Positions 16,860 to 25,968 of a stretch of DNA of 64,000 bases are shown here, piece after piece. The stretch is from Streptomyces sp. CC208A (GTDB taxonomy: Bacteria; Actinomycetota; Actinomycetes; Streptomycetales; Streptomycetaceae), in NCBI RefSeq assembly GCF_030010625.1, contig NZ_JASCXN010000001.1:425147-489146 (forward strand). Direction: 5' to 3'. Within the stretch, counting starts at the first letter, position 1. The number at the start of each line of letters is the position of its first letter. The notes under the pieces are model-generated. The model made no database searches, was not told the origin of the DNA, and saw only the letters and a list, made by a program, of their open reading frames with translations. The translations under genes and the position numbers were made by a program.

Positions 16860-19067
16860 TCAGTCCCTGGGGAGGCCGAGCAGGCGCTCGGCGACGACGT
16901 TGAGCTGGACCTGGGTGGTGCCGCCCGCGATGGTCAGACAGCGGGACATGAGGAAACCGTGGACGGCCGCCGCGCCGGGGCCCTCGCGCACGGCGCCGTC
17001 GGGGCCGAGGAGTTCGAGGGCGAGTTCGGCGGTCTTCTGCTGGTGGAGGGTCTGGACGAGCTTGCGGACGCTGGCGCCCGCGCCCGGTTCGAGTCCGGAC
17101 ACCTGGAGGAGGGTGGTGCGCAGGCCGATGCAGGCGAGGGCGTGGGCCTCGGCGAGGAGGGCGCCGGTGCGGGCCCGTACGGAGCCGTCGGCCTCCGCGG
17201 ACGCCTTGATGAGCGCTTCGAGGCCGGTGTCGAAGACGACCTGGTCGGCCATGTGGACGCGTTCGTTGCCGAGGGTGTTGCGGGCGACCCGCCAGCCGTC
17301 GTTCACCTCGCCGACGACGGCGTCGGCGGGGAGGAGGGCGCCGTCGAACCACACCTCGTTGAAGAGGGATTCGCCGGTGATCTCCTTCAGCGGGCGGATG
17401 TCGATGCCGGGGGTGTTCCTCATGTCGACGAGGAAGTACGTGAGCCCCTGGTGCTTGGGCGCGTCGGGGTCGGTGCGGGCGAGCAGGATGCCGTGGTCGG
17501 CCCACTGGGCGGCGCTCGTCCACACCTTCTGTCCGGTGATCCGCCAGCGCCCGTCCTCGGTGCGTTCGGCGCGGGTGCGCAGCGAGGCGAGGTCGGATCC
17601 GGCGCCGGGCTCGGAGAAGAGCTGGCACCAGCGCTGTTCGCCGCGCAGGGTGGGCCCGAGGTGGCGTTCCTGCTGTTCGGGGCTGCCGTGGGCGAGGAGG
17701 GACGGGACGACCCAGGTGGCGATGCCGAGTCCGGCGACGGTGATCCCGGCCTCGTCGAGTTCGCGCTGGACGGCGAGCTGTTGGAGCGGCCCGGCGCCGA
17801 GGCCGTACGGCTCCGGCAGGTGCGGGGCGGCGTAGCCGGTGGGGGCGAGGACGCGGCGGGCTGCGGCGGGGTCGAGTCCGGCGGCGGGGGCGACGGCCTC
17901 GCGGGCGGCGGCGCGGTACGGCTCGGCGGCGGGCGGCAGGTCGAGGCGGAGGGTGCGGCGCAGTCCGGTGGCGGCGTGCCGGAGGGCGTCGAGCCGGAAC
18001 CGGTCGCCGGTGCCGAGGAGTTGGCGGGCGACGAGGGCGCGGCGCAGCAGGATGTGGGCGTCGTGCTCCCAGGTGAAGCCGATGCCGCCGAGGATCTGGA
18101 CGCAGTCCTTGGCGCAGGAGTGGGCGGCGTCGAGGGCGGTGGCGGCGGCGAGGGCGGCGACGAGGGGCCGGGCGGGGTCGTGGGCGGCGCGGGCGGCGTC
18201 CCAGGTGAGGGCGCGGGCCTGTTCGAGCCGGACGAGCATGTCGGCGCAGAGGTGTTTGACGCCCTGGAACTTCCCGATGGGCCGGCCGAACTGTTCGCGG
18301 GTGCGGGCGTGTTCGGCGGCGGTCTCGACGGCGCGGGCGGCGGTGCCGCAGGCGTCGGCGGCGAAGAGCACGGCGGCGAGGTCGTGCACGAGCCCGCTGT
18401 CGAGCGCGAGGGCGCGGCCGGCGGGCACGTGGAGGGCGGCGGCGGTGACCTCGGCGGTGGGCCGGGTGGGGTCGGCGGAGGCGTGGGCACGGACGGCGGG
18501 CCCCGACCCGTGGCGCCCGCCGCCCGGCCCGCCGCCCGGCTCCGCGTCGACGGCGAGCCAGACGGTGCCGTCGGCGGTGGCGGCCTGGAGGAGGAGCAGG
18601 TCGGCGTGGGCGGCGCCGAGGACGGGCGGCGCGGTGCCGTCGAGGAGGTACCCGCTGCCGGTCCGTACGGCGGTGAGGGTGCCGGCCCCGCCGAGGGCGA
18701 CGGCACCGATCCGACGCCCCTCGGCGAGCCCGGCGAGAAGTTCACGGGGGGCGGGCGGCCCGGCCCGGTGGAGGAGTGCGGCGACGAGGACGGACGGCAG
18801 GTAGGGCCCGGGCAGGAGCGCGCGGCCGGCCTCCTCCACGACCACGGCGAGGTCGTCGAGGCCGCCGCCCCCGCCGCCGTACTCCTCGGGTACGTGGATC
18901 CCGAGGAGCCCCTGCGCGGCGGCCGCGTCCCAGTGGTCCGGCCTGCCGCCGGGCGGCTCGGGCGCGTCGAGCCACCGGCGGATCTCCTCGGGGGGTACGG
19001 CGCGGGTGAGCCAGGCGCGGACGGACCGGGCGAGGTCCCGCTGTTCGTGCGTGATGGCGATGCCCAT
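16860..19067 (-). CDS. fadE34: Double-length acyl-CoA dehydrogenase, FadE34/ChsE3-like
   Basis: The 735-residue protein is two acyl-CoA dehydrogenase units in tandem. The first (about 1-350) has the [20 protein letters not shown] and [20 protein letters not shown] motifs; the second (about 380-735) has [40 protein letters not shown] and the C-terminal [21 protein letters not shown] single-chain fusion of alpha and beta subunits of this length is typical of mycobacterial FadE34 (711 aa), encoded beside KstR there, which dehydrogenates the C5 steroid side chain CoA ester. The start is 12 nt from a perfect KstR box. Steroid use is inferred from family and operator. Confidence 0.9.
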   Translation of the reverse strand: MGIAITHEQRDLARSVRAWLTRAVPPEEIRRWLDAPEPPGGRPDHWDAAAAQGLLGIHVPEEYGGGGGGLDDLAVVVEEAGRALLPGPYLPSVLVAALLHRAGPPAPRELLAGLAEGRRIGAVALGGAGTLTAVRTGSGYLLDGTAPPVLGAAHADLLLLQAATADGTVWLAVDAEPGGGPGGGRHGSGPAVRAHASADPTRPTAEVTAAALHVPAGRALALDSGLVHDLAAVLFAADACGTAARAVETAAEHARTREQFGRPIGKFQGVKHLCADMLVRLEQARALTWDAARAAHDPARPLVAALAAATALDAAHSCAKDCVQILGGIGFTWEHDAHILLRRALVARQLLGTGDRFRLDALRHAATGLRRTLRLDLPPAAEPYRAAAREAVAPAAGLDPAAARRVLAPTGYAAPHLPEPYGLGAGPLQQLAVQRELDEAGITVAGLGIATWVVPSLLAHGSPEQQERHLGPTLRGEQRWCQLFSEPGAGSDLASLRTRAERTEDGRWRITGQKVWTSAAQWADHGILLARTDPDAPKHQGLTYFLVDMRNTPGIDIRPLKEITGESLFNEVWFDGALLPADAVVGEVNDGWRVARNTLGNERVHMADQVVFDTGLEALIKASAEADGSVRARTGALLAEAHALACIGLRTTLLQVSGLEPGAGASVRKLVQTLHQQKTAELALELLGPDGAVREGPGAAAVHGFLMSRCLTIAGGTTQVQLNVVAERLLGLPRD

Positions 19068-19078
19068 GGCGCGCAGAG

Positions 19079-19092
19079 TAGAACACGTTCCA
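19079..19092. promoter_or_regulatory. KstR-type operator (8/8)
   Basis: TAGAACACGTTCCA matches all fixed bases of TnnAACnnGTTnnA. It lies 12 nt upstream of the fadE34 start and between fadE34 and the divergent nat gene, so it could block either or both. Confidence 0.85.
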
Positions 19093-19093
19093 T

Positions 19094-19110
19094 TCTGACG
19101 GAAGGTCAGA
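19094..19110. promoter_or_regulatory. Second palindromic operator, YCTGAY-N5-RTCAGA type
   Basis: TCTGACGGAAGGTCAGA has perfect 6-bp arms and a 5-nt spacer. It abuts the KstR box with a single base between them, a layout suited to a second repressor or to competition with KstR. Confidence 0.7.
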
Positions 19111-19189
19111 TACGTGGTGGATCCGAGGGACCCCCGCTCCCGGTGACTATGCTGGTCATCTTTCCGGTGACAGGGGGGGAGTTACGGAC

Positions 19190-20023
19190 ATGATCGACGT
19201 CGACGGATACCTGGCCGCACTGGGGGTGGCCCGGCCGACGGCCCCCACCGCCGAGGCGCTGCGGACCCTGCACCGGGCCCAGGTGGAGCGGGTCGCCTAC
19301 GAGAACCTCGACATCCACCTGGGACGGCCGACCGGCATCGGCGCCGAGGAGTCCGTGACCCGGATCGCACGCGGACGCGGCGGCTACTGCTTCCACCTCA
19401 ACGGCGCCTTCGGCGCCCTCCTCACGGCCCTCGGCTACGACGTCACCCTGCACCGGGCCGGCGTGCAGTCCACCCCCGAGGACCCGGCGGGCGCGTCCGG
19501 CGACCACCTCGCGCTCACCGTCCGCCTCGACGGCGAACGGTGGCTGGTCGACACGGGCCTCGGCGACGGCCTCCACGAACCGCTCCCCCTCCGCGAGGGC
19601 AGCCACACCCAAGGCCCCTTCACCTACACCCTGGCCCCGTCGACGGCGGAGCCCGGCGGCTGGCGGCTCGGCCACGACCCCCGCGGCTCGTTCACGGCGA
19701 TGGACTTCGCCCCCGCCCCCGTGGACCTCCCCTCCTTCGCAGCGGAGCACACACGCCTGTCCACCTCCCCCGACTCCAGCTTCGTCCGCGTCCTCACCGC
19801 CCAGCGCCGCGACGCCAAGGGCGTGGACGTCCTGCGCGGCTGCGTCCTGCGCCGGCTCGACGCCGCGGGCACGACCGAGCGGACCATCGACACGCCCGAC
19901 GACTGGTACGCCGTCCTGGCCGGCACGTTCCACCTGGACCTGACCGACGTCGACGCCCCCGCCCGCACGGACCTGTGGCACCGCGTCCGCACGGCGCACG
20001 AGGAGTGGGCGGCCGCGAGGTAG
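19190..20023 (+). CDS. nat: Arylamine N-acetyltransferase
   Basis: The 277-residue enzyme has the NAT catalytic triad: C67 in RGRGGYCFHLN, H106 in SGDHLALTV and D121 in VDTGLGDG. It transfers acetyl or propionyl from CoA to arylamines and hydrazines. In mycobacteria nat lies in the KstR-controlled cholesterol-ring operon and may use propionyl-CoA made during sterol breakdown. Here it is divergent from fadE34 with both operators in the 122-nt gap, so the link to steroid catabolism is kept although the ring genes are absent from the window. Confidence 0.95.
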   Translation: MIDVDGYLAALGVARPTAPTAEALRTLHRAQVERVAYENLDIHLGRPTGIGAEESVTRIARGRGGYCFHLNGAFGALLTALGYDVTLHRAGVQSTPEDPAGASGDHLALTVRLDGERWLVDTGLGDGLHEPLPLREGSHTQGPFTYTLAPSTAEPGGWRLGHDPRGSFTAMDFAPAPVDLPSFAAEHTRLSTSPDSSFVRVLTAQRRDAKGVDVLRGCVLRRLDAAGTTERTIDTPDDWYAVLAGTFHLDLTDVDAPARTDLWHRVRTAHEEWAAAR

Positions 20024-20118
20024 CCGTCCCGGCCGTTGTCAGTGGTCCCTGGCACGCTGGCAGGACCGAGCAGCACTGGTGCTGATGCGAGAACTGACAC
20101 GAGAAGGGCACGACCGCC

Positions 20119-20655
20119 ATGGGGACCTGGGACATCGGACCGTTCGACAACGACACCGCCGCGGACTTCTCCTACGACGTGGACTCCGCACCCGAGGGGA
20201 AGAAGGCGGAGGTGCTGCGCGCGGCCTTCCGGGAGGTGACCGAAACCGGGGACGACTACCTGGACGCGGACCTGGCCGTGGAGGCGGTCGCGGCGGCGGC
20301 GCTGGTGGCGTCGCAGTGCCCGGGCGGGGAGCCGGTGACGACCTCGTACGGGCCCGAGAAGCCGCTGGGGGAACTGCCGGTGGAACTGCGGGCGGAGGCC
20401 GTGACCGCCCTCGACCGGGTGCTCGCCGAGCCGTCCGAACTCCTGGAGCTGTGGGAGGAGTCGGACGGCGAGGCGTGGAAGGCGGGGATACGGAAGCTGC
20501 GGGGGTCCTGGCGGGGGCTTGAGCCGGCGGGCCGGCGGCTACCGGTTTCCGGCGGACTCCACGTTGGAGAGCATTCTGCGCAGGACTTTGAGGGCGGAAG
20601 GGGCGGTGCAGGCGTGTGCGGCGCCCTGAGTTGTCGAGGGGGTACGCCGGTCTAG
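20119..20655 (+). CDS. DUF4259-domain protein, possibly frameshifted tail
   Basis: The N-terminal 130 residues are a typical DUF4259 domain: MGTWDIGPFDNDTAADFSYD and later ELWEESDGEAWKAGIRKLRG. The domain is common in Streptomyces and has no known activity. After LRG the frame continues for about 45 residues of unusual composition (SWRGLEPAGRRLPVSGG). One extra base in the G run near 20499 would instead end the protein at VLAGA with a stop at 20522, which resembles the normal C-terminus. The stop used here lies in a CTAG palindrome that also supplies the stop of the opposite-strand small gene. Confidence 0.75.
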   Translation: MGTWDIGPFDNDTAADFSYDVDSAPEGKKAEVLRAAFREVTETGDDYLDADLAVEAVAAAALVASQCPGGEPVTTSYGPEKPLGELPVELRAEAVTALDRVLAEPSELLELWEESDGEAWKAGIRKLRGSWRGLEPAGRRLPVSGGLHVGEHSAQDFEGGRGGAGVCGALSCRGGTPV

Positions 20656-20786
20656 TACCACGAGGACCGGTTCTGCTCCTCGGCGGCCCTCAGTTCGTCT
20701 TCCTCCTGCCGTCGGCGGCGCTCCGCCTCCTCTTCCTCCTCCTTTCGGCGGCGGGCGTCTTCGTCGTCACTGGACCTGCTGGACAT
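20652..20786 (-). CDS. Small charged coiled-coil protein (44 aa)
   Basis: The protein MSSRSSDDEDARRRKEEEEE continues AERRRRQEEDELRAAEEQNR and ends SSWY. It is almost entirely Arg/Lys/Glu/Asp and should form a single charged alpha helix. A GGAG ribosome binding site lies 7 nt before the ATG, which is good support for a gene too short for most callers. It is convergent with the DUF4259 gene; both stop codons come from one CTAG. I do not know a function. Confidence 0.65.
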   Translation of the reverse strand: MSSRSSDDEDARRRKEEEEEAERRRRQEEDELRAAEEQNRSSWY

Positions 20787-20924
20787 CTCGGCTCCTTCAC
20801 GGTCGCCCTTCCGTCTCACCATGCCACCGTTCTCTTCGCCGGCGCCAGACCGCACGGCCGGGAAGGGGCGGCTTCCGCGCGCCGCTTACCGTAGGGGGCG
20901 GACGAGAGTGGAGGGTGCCGGGAC

Positions 20925-21353
20925 ATGCCGACGTGGGGGCTGGTCGTGGAGATGACCGTGGGGACCGGGGAGCGCAAGCACGTGGAGGCGTACGTGGTGG
21001 CGCATGTCACCGGGTCGCGTGAGGAGGCGCTCGCCGAACTGGAGCAGCGGGCACGGAACTTCGTGCCCGCGCATCCGGTGAGTCCGAAGCGACGTCGGCT
21101 TCTTCGGGAGGGGGACACGTTGCTGCTCGTCGTCGACGGGGCGTGGCAGTCCTATCTCACCCGGTTCACGGTGGCGGAGTTGTTGGAGGACTCCGCCGCG
21201 CCCGCCGCGCCCGTCGTCCCGGAGCCCATACCGGAACCGGAACCGGAACCGGAGCCCGTACCGGAGCCCGCGCCGGTGGAGGATCCGGTCGAGCGGTACT
21301 CGGACGGGGTGCCGGTCAGGCCGTCGTGGCTGGGGCGCGACGGCCTGTCGTGA
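20925..21353 (+). CDS. Hypothetical protein with Pro-Glu repeat tail
   Basis: The 142-residue protein starts MPTWGLVVEMTVGTGERKHV behind GGAGGG. The first 90 residues form a compact alpha/beta domain of unknown type. A PEPIPEPEPEPEPVPEPAP segment encoded by a CCGGAA-type repeat follows, then a short conserved-looking end (VRPSWLGRDGLS). There is no signal peptide or membrane helix, so it is presumably cytoplasmic. Pro-Glu repeats of this kind are stiff linkers. No function assigned. Confidence 0.72.
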   Translation: MPTWGLVVEMTVGTGERKHVEAYVVAHVTGSREEALAELEQRARNFVPAHPVSPKRRRLLREGDTLLLVVDGAWQSYLTRFTVAELLEDSAAPAAPVVPEPIPEPEPEPEPVPEPAPVEDPVERYSDGVPVRPSWLGRDGLS

Positions 21354-21374
21354 GGGAGGGGCCGGGTGCGCCGG

Positions 21375-23399
21375 TCAGTCCTCGTGGCCGGCCGGGGGCG
21401 GTGCCGTGCCGGCCTGGCAGCCGGTGAAGGACGCGTTGGGGCAGAAGGCGTCGAAGCCCATGCCGTAGCGGGCGAAGGCTCCCCACGCCGCCTTCCGTAC
21501 GCCGGGGTACTCGGCCGCCGTGAGCGGCCCGCCCTGGAGGTCCTTCAGGGCCCGCAGGACCGCGTTGCGGGCTGTGAGGAAGGAGGGGTTCTTGGGGGTG
21601 AGCTTCAGGCCGTCGACCACGGCCTGCCAGGCGATGCGGTAGCCGCGCTTCTTGCTGCCGAGCTCCGTGCTGATCCGCCGGGTCATCTCCATGAGCGCGG
21701 CGCACCAGATCTCGCCGACGTTGTGGATCCTCGTGTAGTTCAGGCCGCCCCCGACCTGGCCGATCCTCCCGAAGTCGCCGGGGTACCCGTCGTCGTACGG
21801 GCGCTGGCGGATGCCGCCGGGGTCGTCGACCACCCAGTCGCCGACGACGGTGTGCTCCTGCTCCCGGAAGAAGTTGGGGATGGTGAGGGCGAAGTAGTCC
21901 GACCAGCCCTCGCCCATCGCCCCGGACTGCTTCTCGCGCAGGGCGTGGGCGTCGTTCAGGCCGCCGACGAGGCGGTTGGACACGCCGTGGGTGAACTCGT
22001 GGAAGACGACGCTCGCGTCGTTGGCCGTGTGCCTCTGGGTGTCGGCGACCAGGCCCATGTTCATCTCCGCCGCCAGGCCGTCGACGGGCGTGAACATGTT
22101 GGCCGTGCCGAAGACCGGGCGGGGGTGGGCGCGGGCCACGACGGGGTCGGCGCCCTTGCCGAGGCCGGAGAAGTTGACGGTCTGGAAGTTGCCGTGCTCC
22201 TCCGTGAAGCCGAGCATCACGAAGAAGTCGTGCATGTAGTTGCAGAAGAAGAAGATGTTGGTGATGAGCTGTTCCGGCGTGTCGGGGTTCGGGGCGAACA
22301 CGCCGTTGCCCGCCTGGTCGACATTGATGCGGAAGCTCTTGCCGGTGTCCCCGTCGACGGCCTGCACGTTGTTCCCGGCCGTCGCCATGTGACCGTCGGT
22401 CCGCGTGACCCAGGGGCCGGGGAAGCCGGGCATCGGCGCGGCGGGGGGTGCGACCGGGTAGTCGGTCAGCGGCAGCGGGAAGGAGGCCAGGGAGAAGCCG
22501 GTCTCGGCCGGGTTCTGCCGGAAGACCAGTCCTCCGACGACGTGGTTCGCCAGGTCCTGGAGGTAGAGCACCTGGGGTGCCGACGGGTCCGCCGTCTTCT
22601 CGTCGGCCTCCACCAGCGCCTCGTACTGCACGGCCCCCTGCGCGCGGGAGAACCGGAACGACCACACGAGCCGGACGCCGTCGCCCATGTAGAAGTAGAC
22701 GAGCCGGGCGGGGATCGCCTCGTCGAAGGCGCCCGCCTCGAAGGTCATCGGCTGGTCGCTGCCCGCCTGGGCGCCGAGCCGGCGGAAGCCTTCCGAGACG
22801 TCCAGGCCCGGCAGTTCGTCGGTGCCGAAGGGGCCTTCGATCCTGGCCGGTTCGGCGGCCTTCGCGGCGCCCGCCGCCAGGGCCGTCTCGACCGGCACCG
22901 TCGGCATCGTGGGGACGTTGGCCGGCACGCTCGCCGTGTCGCCGACGACCCGCTCCACCGTGCCGTCCTCGCCCAGCCACACCTTGGGGGCCATGCCCCA
23001 CACCTCGATGCCGTTGAGCGTCTGCTGGAGGCTGACCACCCGCATGCCGCCGCTCGTCTCCCCCACCTTCGGGTCGGCCTCGAACTCGGCGGGTTCCCCG
23101 GCGGCGAAGCCGATGGCCTCCGACACCGAGGAGAGGTACTCCTTGGCCTTGGCGATGTAGTCGCCGTCGGTGGCCGCGGCGGCTCCGGCACCCGCCCGCT
23201 CGGCGAGTCCTGCCGGTGCGCCCTCCACCCGCAGCTCGGTCAGGTGGCCGGTGAAGCGGTTCACCTTGTCGCTCTCGGCGATGAGGGTGTGGTGCACCGA
23301 CTCCGCCACGCGATCGGTCTCGGCGAGGAACGCCTCGGCGCCCGGGACGCGGGCGAGCCGGTCGTACTCCAGGTCCCGCTTGTCGATCAGCTGTGTCAT
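21375..23399 (-). CDS. M36-family (fungalysin-like) metallopeptidase
   Basis: The 674-residue protein has an N-terminal propeptide-like region (FTP/PepSY-like, about 1-280) and a catalytic domain with the zinc motif H467-E468-F-T-H471 in VVFHEFTHGVSNRLVGG and a downstream Glu in AMGEGWSDYFALT. M36 enzymes are zinc endopeptidases normally secreted as proenzymes. No signal peptide is visible from the chosen ATG (MTQLIDKRDLEYDRLARVPG), and 21 further in-frame residues upstream are Arg/His-rich, so its export route is unclear. It lies 91 nt downstream of the HAD-M28 peptidase gene on the same strand; the two may act on shared peptides. Confidence 0.88.
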   Translation of the reverse strand: MTQLIDKRDLEYDRLARVPGAEAFLAETDRVAESVHHTLIAESDKVNRFTGHLTELRVEGAPAGLAERAGAGAAAATDGDYIAKAKEYLSSVSEAIGFAAGEPAEFEADPKVGETSGGMRVVSLQQTLNGIEVWGMAPKVWLGEDGTVERVVGDTASVPANVPTMPTVPVETALAAGAAKAAEPARIEGPFGTDELPGLDVSEGFRRLGAQAGSDQPMTFEAGAFDEAIPARLVYFYMGDGVRLVWSFRFSRAQGAVQYEALVEADEKTADPSAPQVLYLQDLANHVVGGLVFRQNPAETGFSLASFPLPLTDYPVAPPAAPMPGFPGPWVTRTDGHMATAGNNVQAVDGDTGKSFRINVDQAGNGVFAPNPDTPEQLITNIFFFCNYMHDFFVMLGFTEEHGNFQTVNFSGLGKGADPVVARAHPRPVFGTANMFTPVDGLAAEMNMGLVADTQRHTANDASVVFHEFTHGVSNRLVGGLNDAHALREKQSGAMGEGWSDYFALTIPNFFREQEHTVVGDWVVDDPGGIRQRPYDDGYPGDFGRIGQVGGGLNYTRIHNVGEIWCAALMEMTRRISTELGSKKRGYRIAWQAVVDGLKLTPKNPSFLTARNAVLRALKDLQGGPLTAAEYPGVRKAAWGAFARYGMGFDAFCPNASFTGCQAGTAPPPAGHED

Positions 23400-23490
23400 G
23401 ACGGATGCTCCTGCTCGTCGCGGGCGCGGGGCCCGGTGTCGACGGTGGTCGTGGGGTGGCATGCGTGTACGGGTGACATGCGTGTGCGGG

Positions 23491-25407
23491 TCACAGGCCC
23501 GCGAAGGTCAGGGCGGTCGTGGTGACGGAGCGGGCGATCGTGGCCGCGAACCGCGGACTGTGGTCCTCGTCCAGGAGGGTGTCTCCCGGGGTGTGGTACT
23601 GCCGGGTCCCCGTGCCGGGCCCGCCGTCGGCGGAGAAGATGTCCTCGGAGACGGCGATCGCGGCCCAGCCCCGCTCGTGGAAGCTGGCGTGGTCGCTGCG
23701 CCCGATCGCCGGGTCGGAAGGCCCGGTGAGCTGCTGACTTGTCACCGCGGGGTCGATGACGGGGAGGGTGTCCGCGACGAGGGCGCCGAGCGCGTCGGAC
23801 GCGCCCACGACCGGGCCCGGCACCGAGGAACCGGTGTGGATCTCGACCGTGGGCGTACTGCCCCGCTGCCGGCCCGCGATCATGTCCATCTGGAAGACCC
23901 CGGCGATGCGGTCGTCCGCCGCCGCGGCGGCCCGGGCGTAGAACTTGCTGCCGACCAGGCCCTGTTCCTCGGCGTTGAAGAGCACGAAGCGTACGTTCCT
24001 GGCCGGCGTCCTGCCCTGCGCGAGCAGGGCGTGCAGGCACTCCGCGGCGGCCAGGACGGCGGCGGTTCCGCTGCCGTCGTCGTCGGCGCCCGGCGCGGGG
24101 TCCACGCCGGGGTCGTAGGGGCGCGGGTCGCCGTTCGCGTCGACGAAGCGGCCGCTGGAGGCGGTGGAGTCCAGGTGCGCGGTGATGAGGACGGCGGAGT
24201 CCGCCCCGGCCACGTGGTGCTCGGCCTCCACGTTGAACAGCCGCCGGCCGCGCCACCGGAACGGATGCAGCCGCACCCTCAGGCCGAGGTCCTGGAAGTA
24301 CTCCGCGAGCGCCTCGACGACCCGGGGGTTGTCGGCGGCGGACGCGTCCCGGCTGCGCACCAGCAGACCCTCGTCCTCCCCGCTCCCCCTCAGCGGCTCG
24401 ACGCCGGAGATGCGCGCCACGTGGTCGCGCAGGACCTCGGGGGTCACGGCCGCGAGCACGGCGGCGATCGTCTCCTCCGACGCGTGTGATTCCAGTGGTT
24501 CCGGCCCCGCCGGACCGGCGACGAGCCCTTCCGCCCGCACCTCGCCGGGCCGGGAGAGAAGGGCCGGGTCGGGCAGCAGCCGCTCGGTGTGGCCGGGCTT
24601 CGCGCCCGGCGGGTGGACGTCCTCGACCGGCGCGTCGGCCGGTGCGGCGAGGTAGACCCCGCCGGGCGCCGGGCCCAGCGGCAGCGGCGACGGGGCGGCG
24701 GGCCCGGCGAGCTCGTCGGCGACGCGCCCGAAAACGGACGCGGCGCGGACGGCGGGACGGTCGTCGCGGACCAGGAAGGCCGCCGTGTCCTCCACCGGCC
24801 CCCACAGGTCGACCGTGAACCCGGCCTCTTCGAGCGCCGTGGCGCCGCGCGTGCTCGCCATGGCCAGGACGAGCAGCGGGGACGCGATGTGCACGGGAAC
24901 GACCTCGGTCTCTCCGACGACCGTCTCAAGGTCGGGCAGCCCCTGCTCCTCGGGCAGCTCGATCCTCGCCCAGAAGACGGGGCGGCCCTCCAGGGCGGCG
25001 CGGGTGAAGACGGGATGAGCGGCCGTCCGCAGGCCCGCCCGCCCGGCGAACGCGCGCTCCCGGTGGTCCTCGCCCACGAAGACGCACTCGTCGGGCGCGG
25101 CGGCCGGCACCCCCTCCCCCGCCGTGGCGCGAACCGCCGCGTCGAAGATCTCCCGGCCGTCCTTGGGCCCCCAGCGAACGAGCGCGTCGTCCGTGAACCG
25201 CCCGGGGAACGCCTCCCGCAGGGCCGACGCGGCCCGCTCCACGGCCCCCTCGCCAGGGCCGGGGTTCGAGATGATGCCCTGGCGTACGCCGTGGAGGTCG
25301 TCCAGCACGGAGAGGACACGGGGCCGGGGGGACAGGGTCAGGGAGCCGTCGGCACCCAGTCGGGCGTCCGCCAGGGTCGCCCCTATGTCGAAGAAGGTCA
25401 CGGGCAT
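23491..25407 (-). CDS. HAD-like domain fused to M28 aminopeptidase
   Basis: The 638-residue protein begins MPVTFFDIGATLADARLGAD behind GGAGG. Residues 1-150 look like a haloacid-dehalogenase fold: motif I FFDIGAT with Gly at the second Asp position, motif II IISNPGP, Lys in GPKDGREIF and motif IV VFVGEDHRERAFAGRAGL. After a linker of about 200 residues an M28 zinc aminopeptidase follows (from about 330): ITAHLDS, GADDDGSGTAA, FNAEEQGLVGS, FQMDMIAG and QYHTPGD hold the di-zinc ligands. I know no standard family with this pairing. There is no signal peptide. It is followed by the M36 peptidase gene, suggesting a shared role in peptide breakdown. Confidence 0.83.
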   Translation of the reverse strand: MPVTFFDIGATLADARLGADGSLTLSPRPRVLSVLDDLHGVRQGIISNPGPGEGAVERAASALREAFPGRFTDDALVRWGPKDGREIFDAAVRATAGEGVPAAAPDECVFVGEDHRERAFAGRAGLRTAAHPVFTRAALEGRPVFWARIELPEEQGLPDLETVVGETEVVPVHIASPLLVLAMASTRGATALEEAGFTVDLWGPVEDTAAFLVRDDRPAVRAASVFGRVADELAGPAAPSPLPLGPAPGGVYLAAPADAPVEDVHPPGAKPGHTERLLPDPALLSRPGEVRAEGLVAGPAGPEPLESHASEETIAAVLAAVTPEVLRDHVARISGVEPLRGSGEDEGLLVRSRDASAADNPRVVEALAEYFQDLGLRVRLHPFRWRGRRLFNVEAEHHVAGADSAVLITAHLDSTASSGRFVDANGDPRPYDPGVDPAPGADDDGSGTAAVLAAAECLHALLAQGRTPARNVRFVLFNAEEQGLVGSKFYARAAAAADDRIAGVFQMDMIAGRQRGSTPTVEIHTGSSVPGPVVGASDALGALVADTLPVIDPAVTSQQLTGPSDPAIGRSDHASFHERGWAAIAVSEDIFSADGGPGTGTRQYHTPGDTLLDEDHSPRFAATIARSVTTTALTFAGL

Positions 25408-25546
25408 GTCGGCGCCTCCGTGCACGGGCTTCTGACCACTTCATCGTCCGCCTTCGGTTGCGCCCTCGCATCCCGGGATGGAGGAGCGAATGCCGTTCAA
25501 ACGGGGACAGTTGAAGCGGTGACGGAGTACGGGCAGCGCCCGGCCT

Positions 25547-25963
25547 CTACCGACGCCGGAGAGCGATCGCGGCGACCGTCGCGCCGACCGCGACCACCGC
25601 GAGGACGAGCAGCCCCGGGTTCACCCACCACGGGACGATCTCCTCACCCCCGCACACCAGGCTCACGGGCAGCGCACTGCTGGAGTCGGGCGTGATCTTG
25701 CGCCCCGCGTTGAACCAGCAGGCGTCCTCGGGGAAGAGGAACGGGAGGTACGAGAGGCCGTAGAGGTGCAGGGCCCCGCCGAGGAGGCACGCGAACACCG
25801 CGACCCAGGCGGCCTTCTGCGCGGGCGAGCGACGGAGGCGGAGGTAGGCCGAAGGAAGAAGTCCGGCGCTCTTCTGCCGGGCCCGTAGCAGCCCCACGTA
25901 CGTGATCCCCGCCCACGTCGGCAGGACGAGGGCGAGGATCACCATTCCTATGAGGGTCGCCAT
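25547..25963 (-). CDS. Small membrane protein
   Basis: The 138-residue protein starts MATLIGMVILALVLPTWAGI and has three likely membrane helices (residues 1-25, about 50-70 and the C-terminal LLVLAVVAVGATVAAIAL). The segment between helices two and three (PEDACWFNAGRKITPDSSSA, then VCGGEEIVPWW) carries two cysteines and probably lies outside the membrane. It follows the DUF397 gene by 5 nt on the same strand. It is not a family I can name. Confidence 0.72.
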   Translation of the reverse strand: MATLIGMVILALVLPTWAGITYVGLLRARQKSAGLLPSAYLRLRRSPAQKAAWVAVFACLLGGALHLYGLSYLPFLFPEDACWFNAGRKITPDSSSALPVSLVCGGEEIVPWWVNPGLLVLAVVAVGATVAAIALRRR

Positions 25964-25968
25964 CGCGG

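Noticed and set aside
14146..17835. A 1229-residue reading frame on the plus strand
   Set aside because: It is a shadow of the MFS, Ltp1 and FadE34 genes on the other strand. It is Gly/Ala/Glu-rich with no domain motifs.
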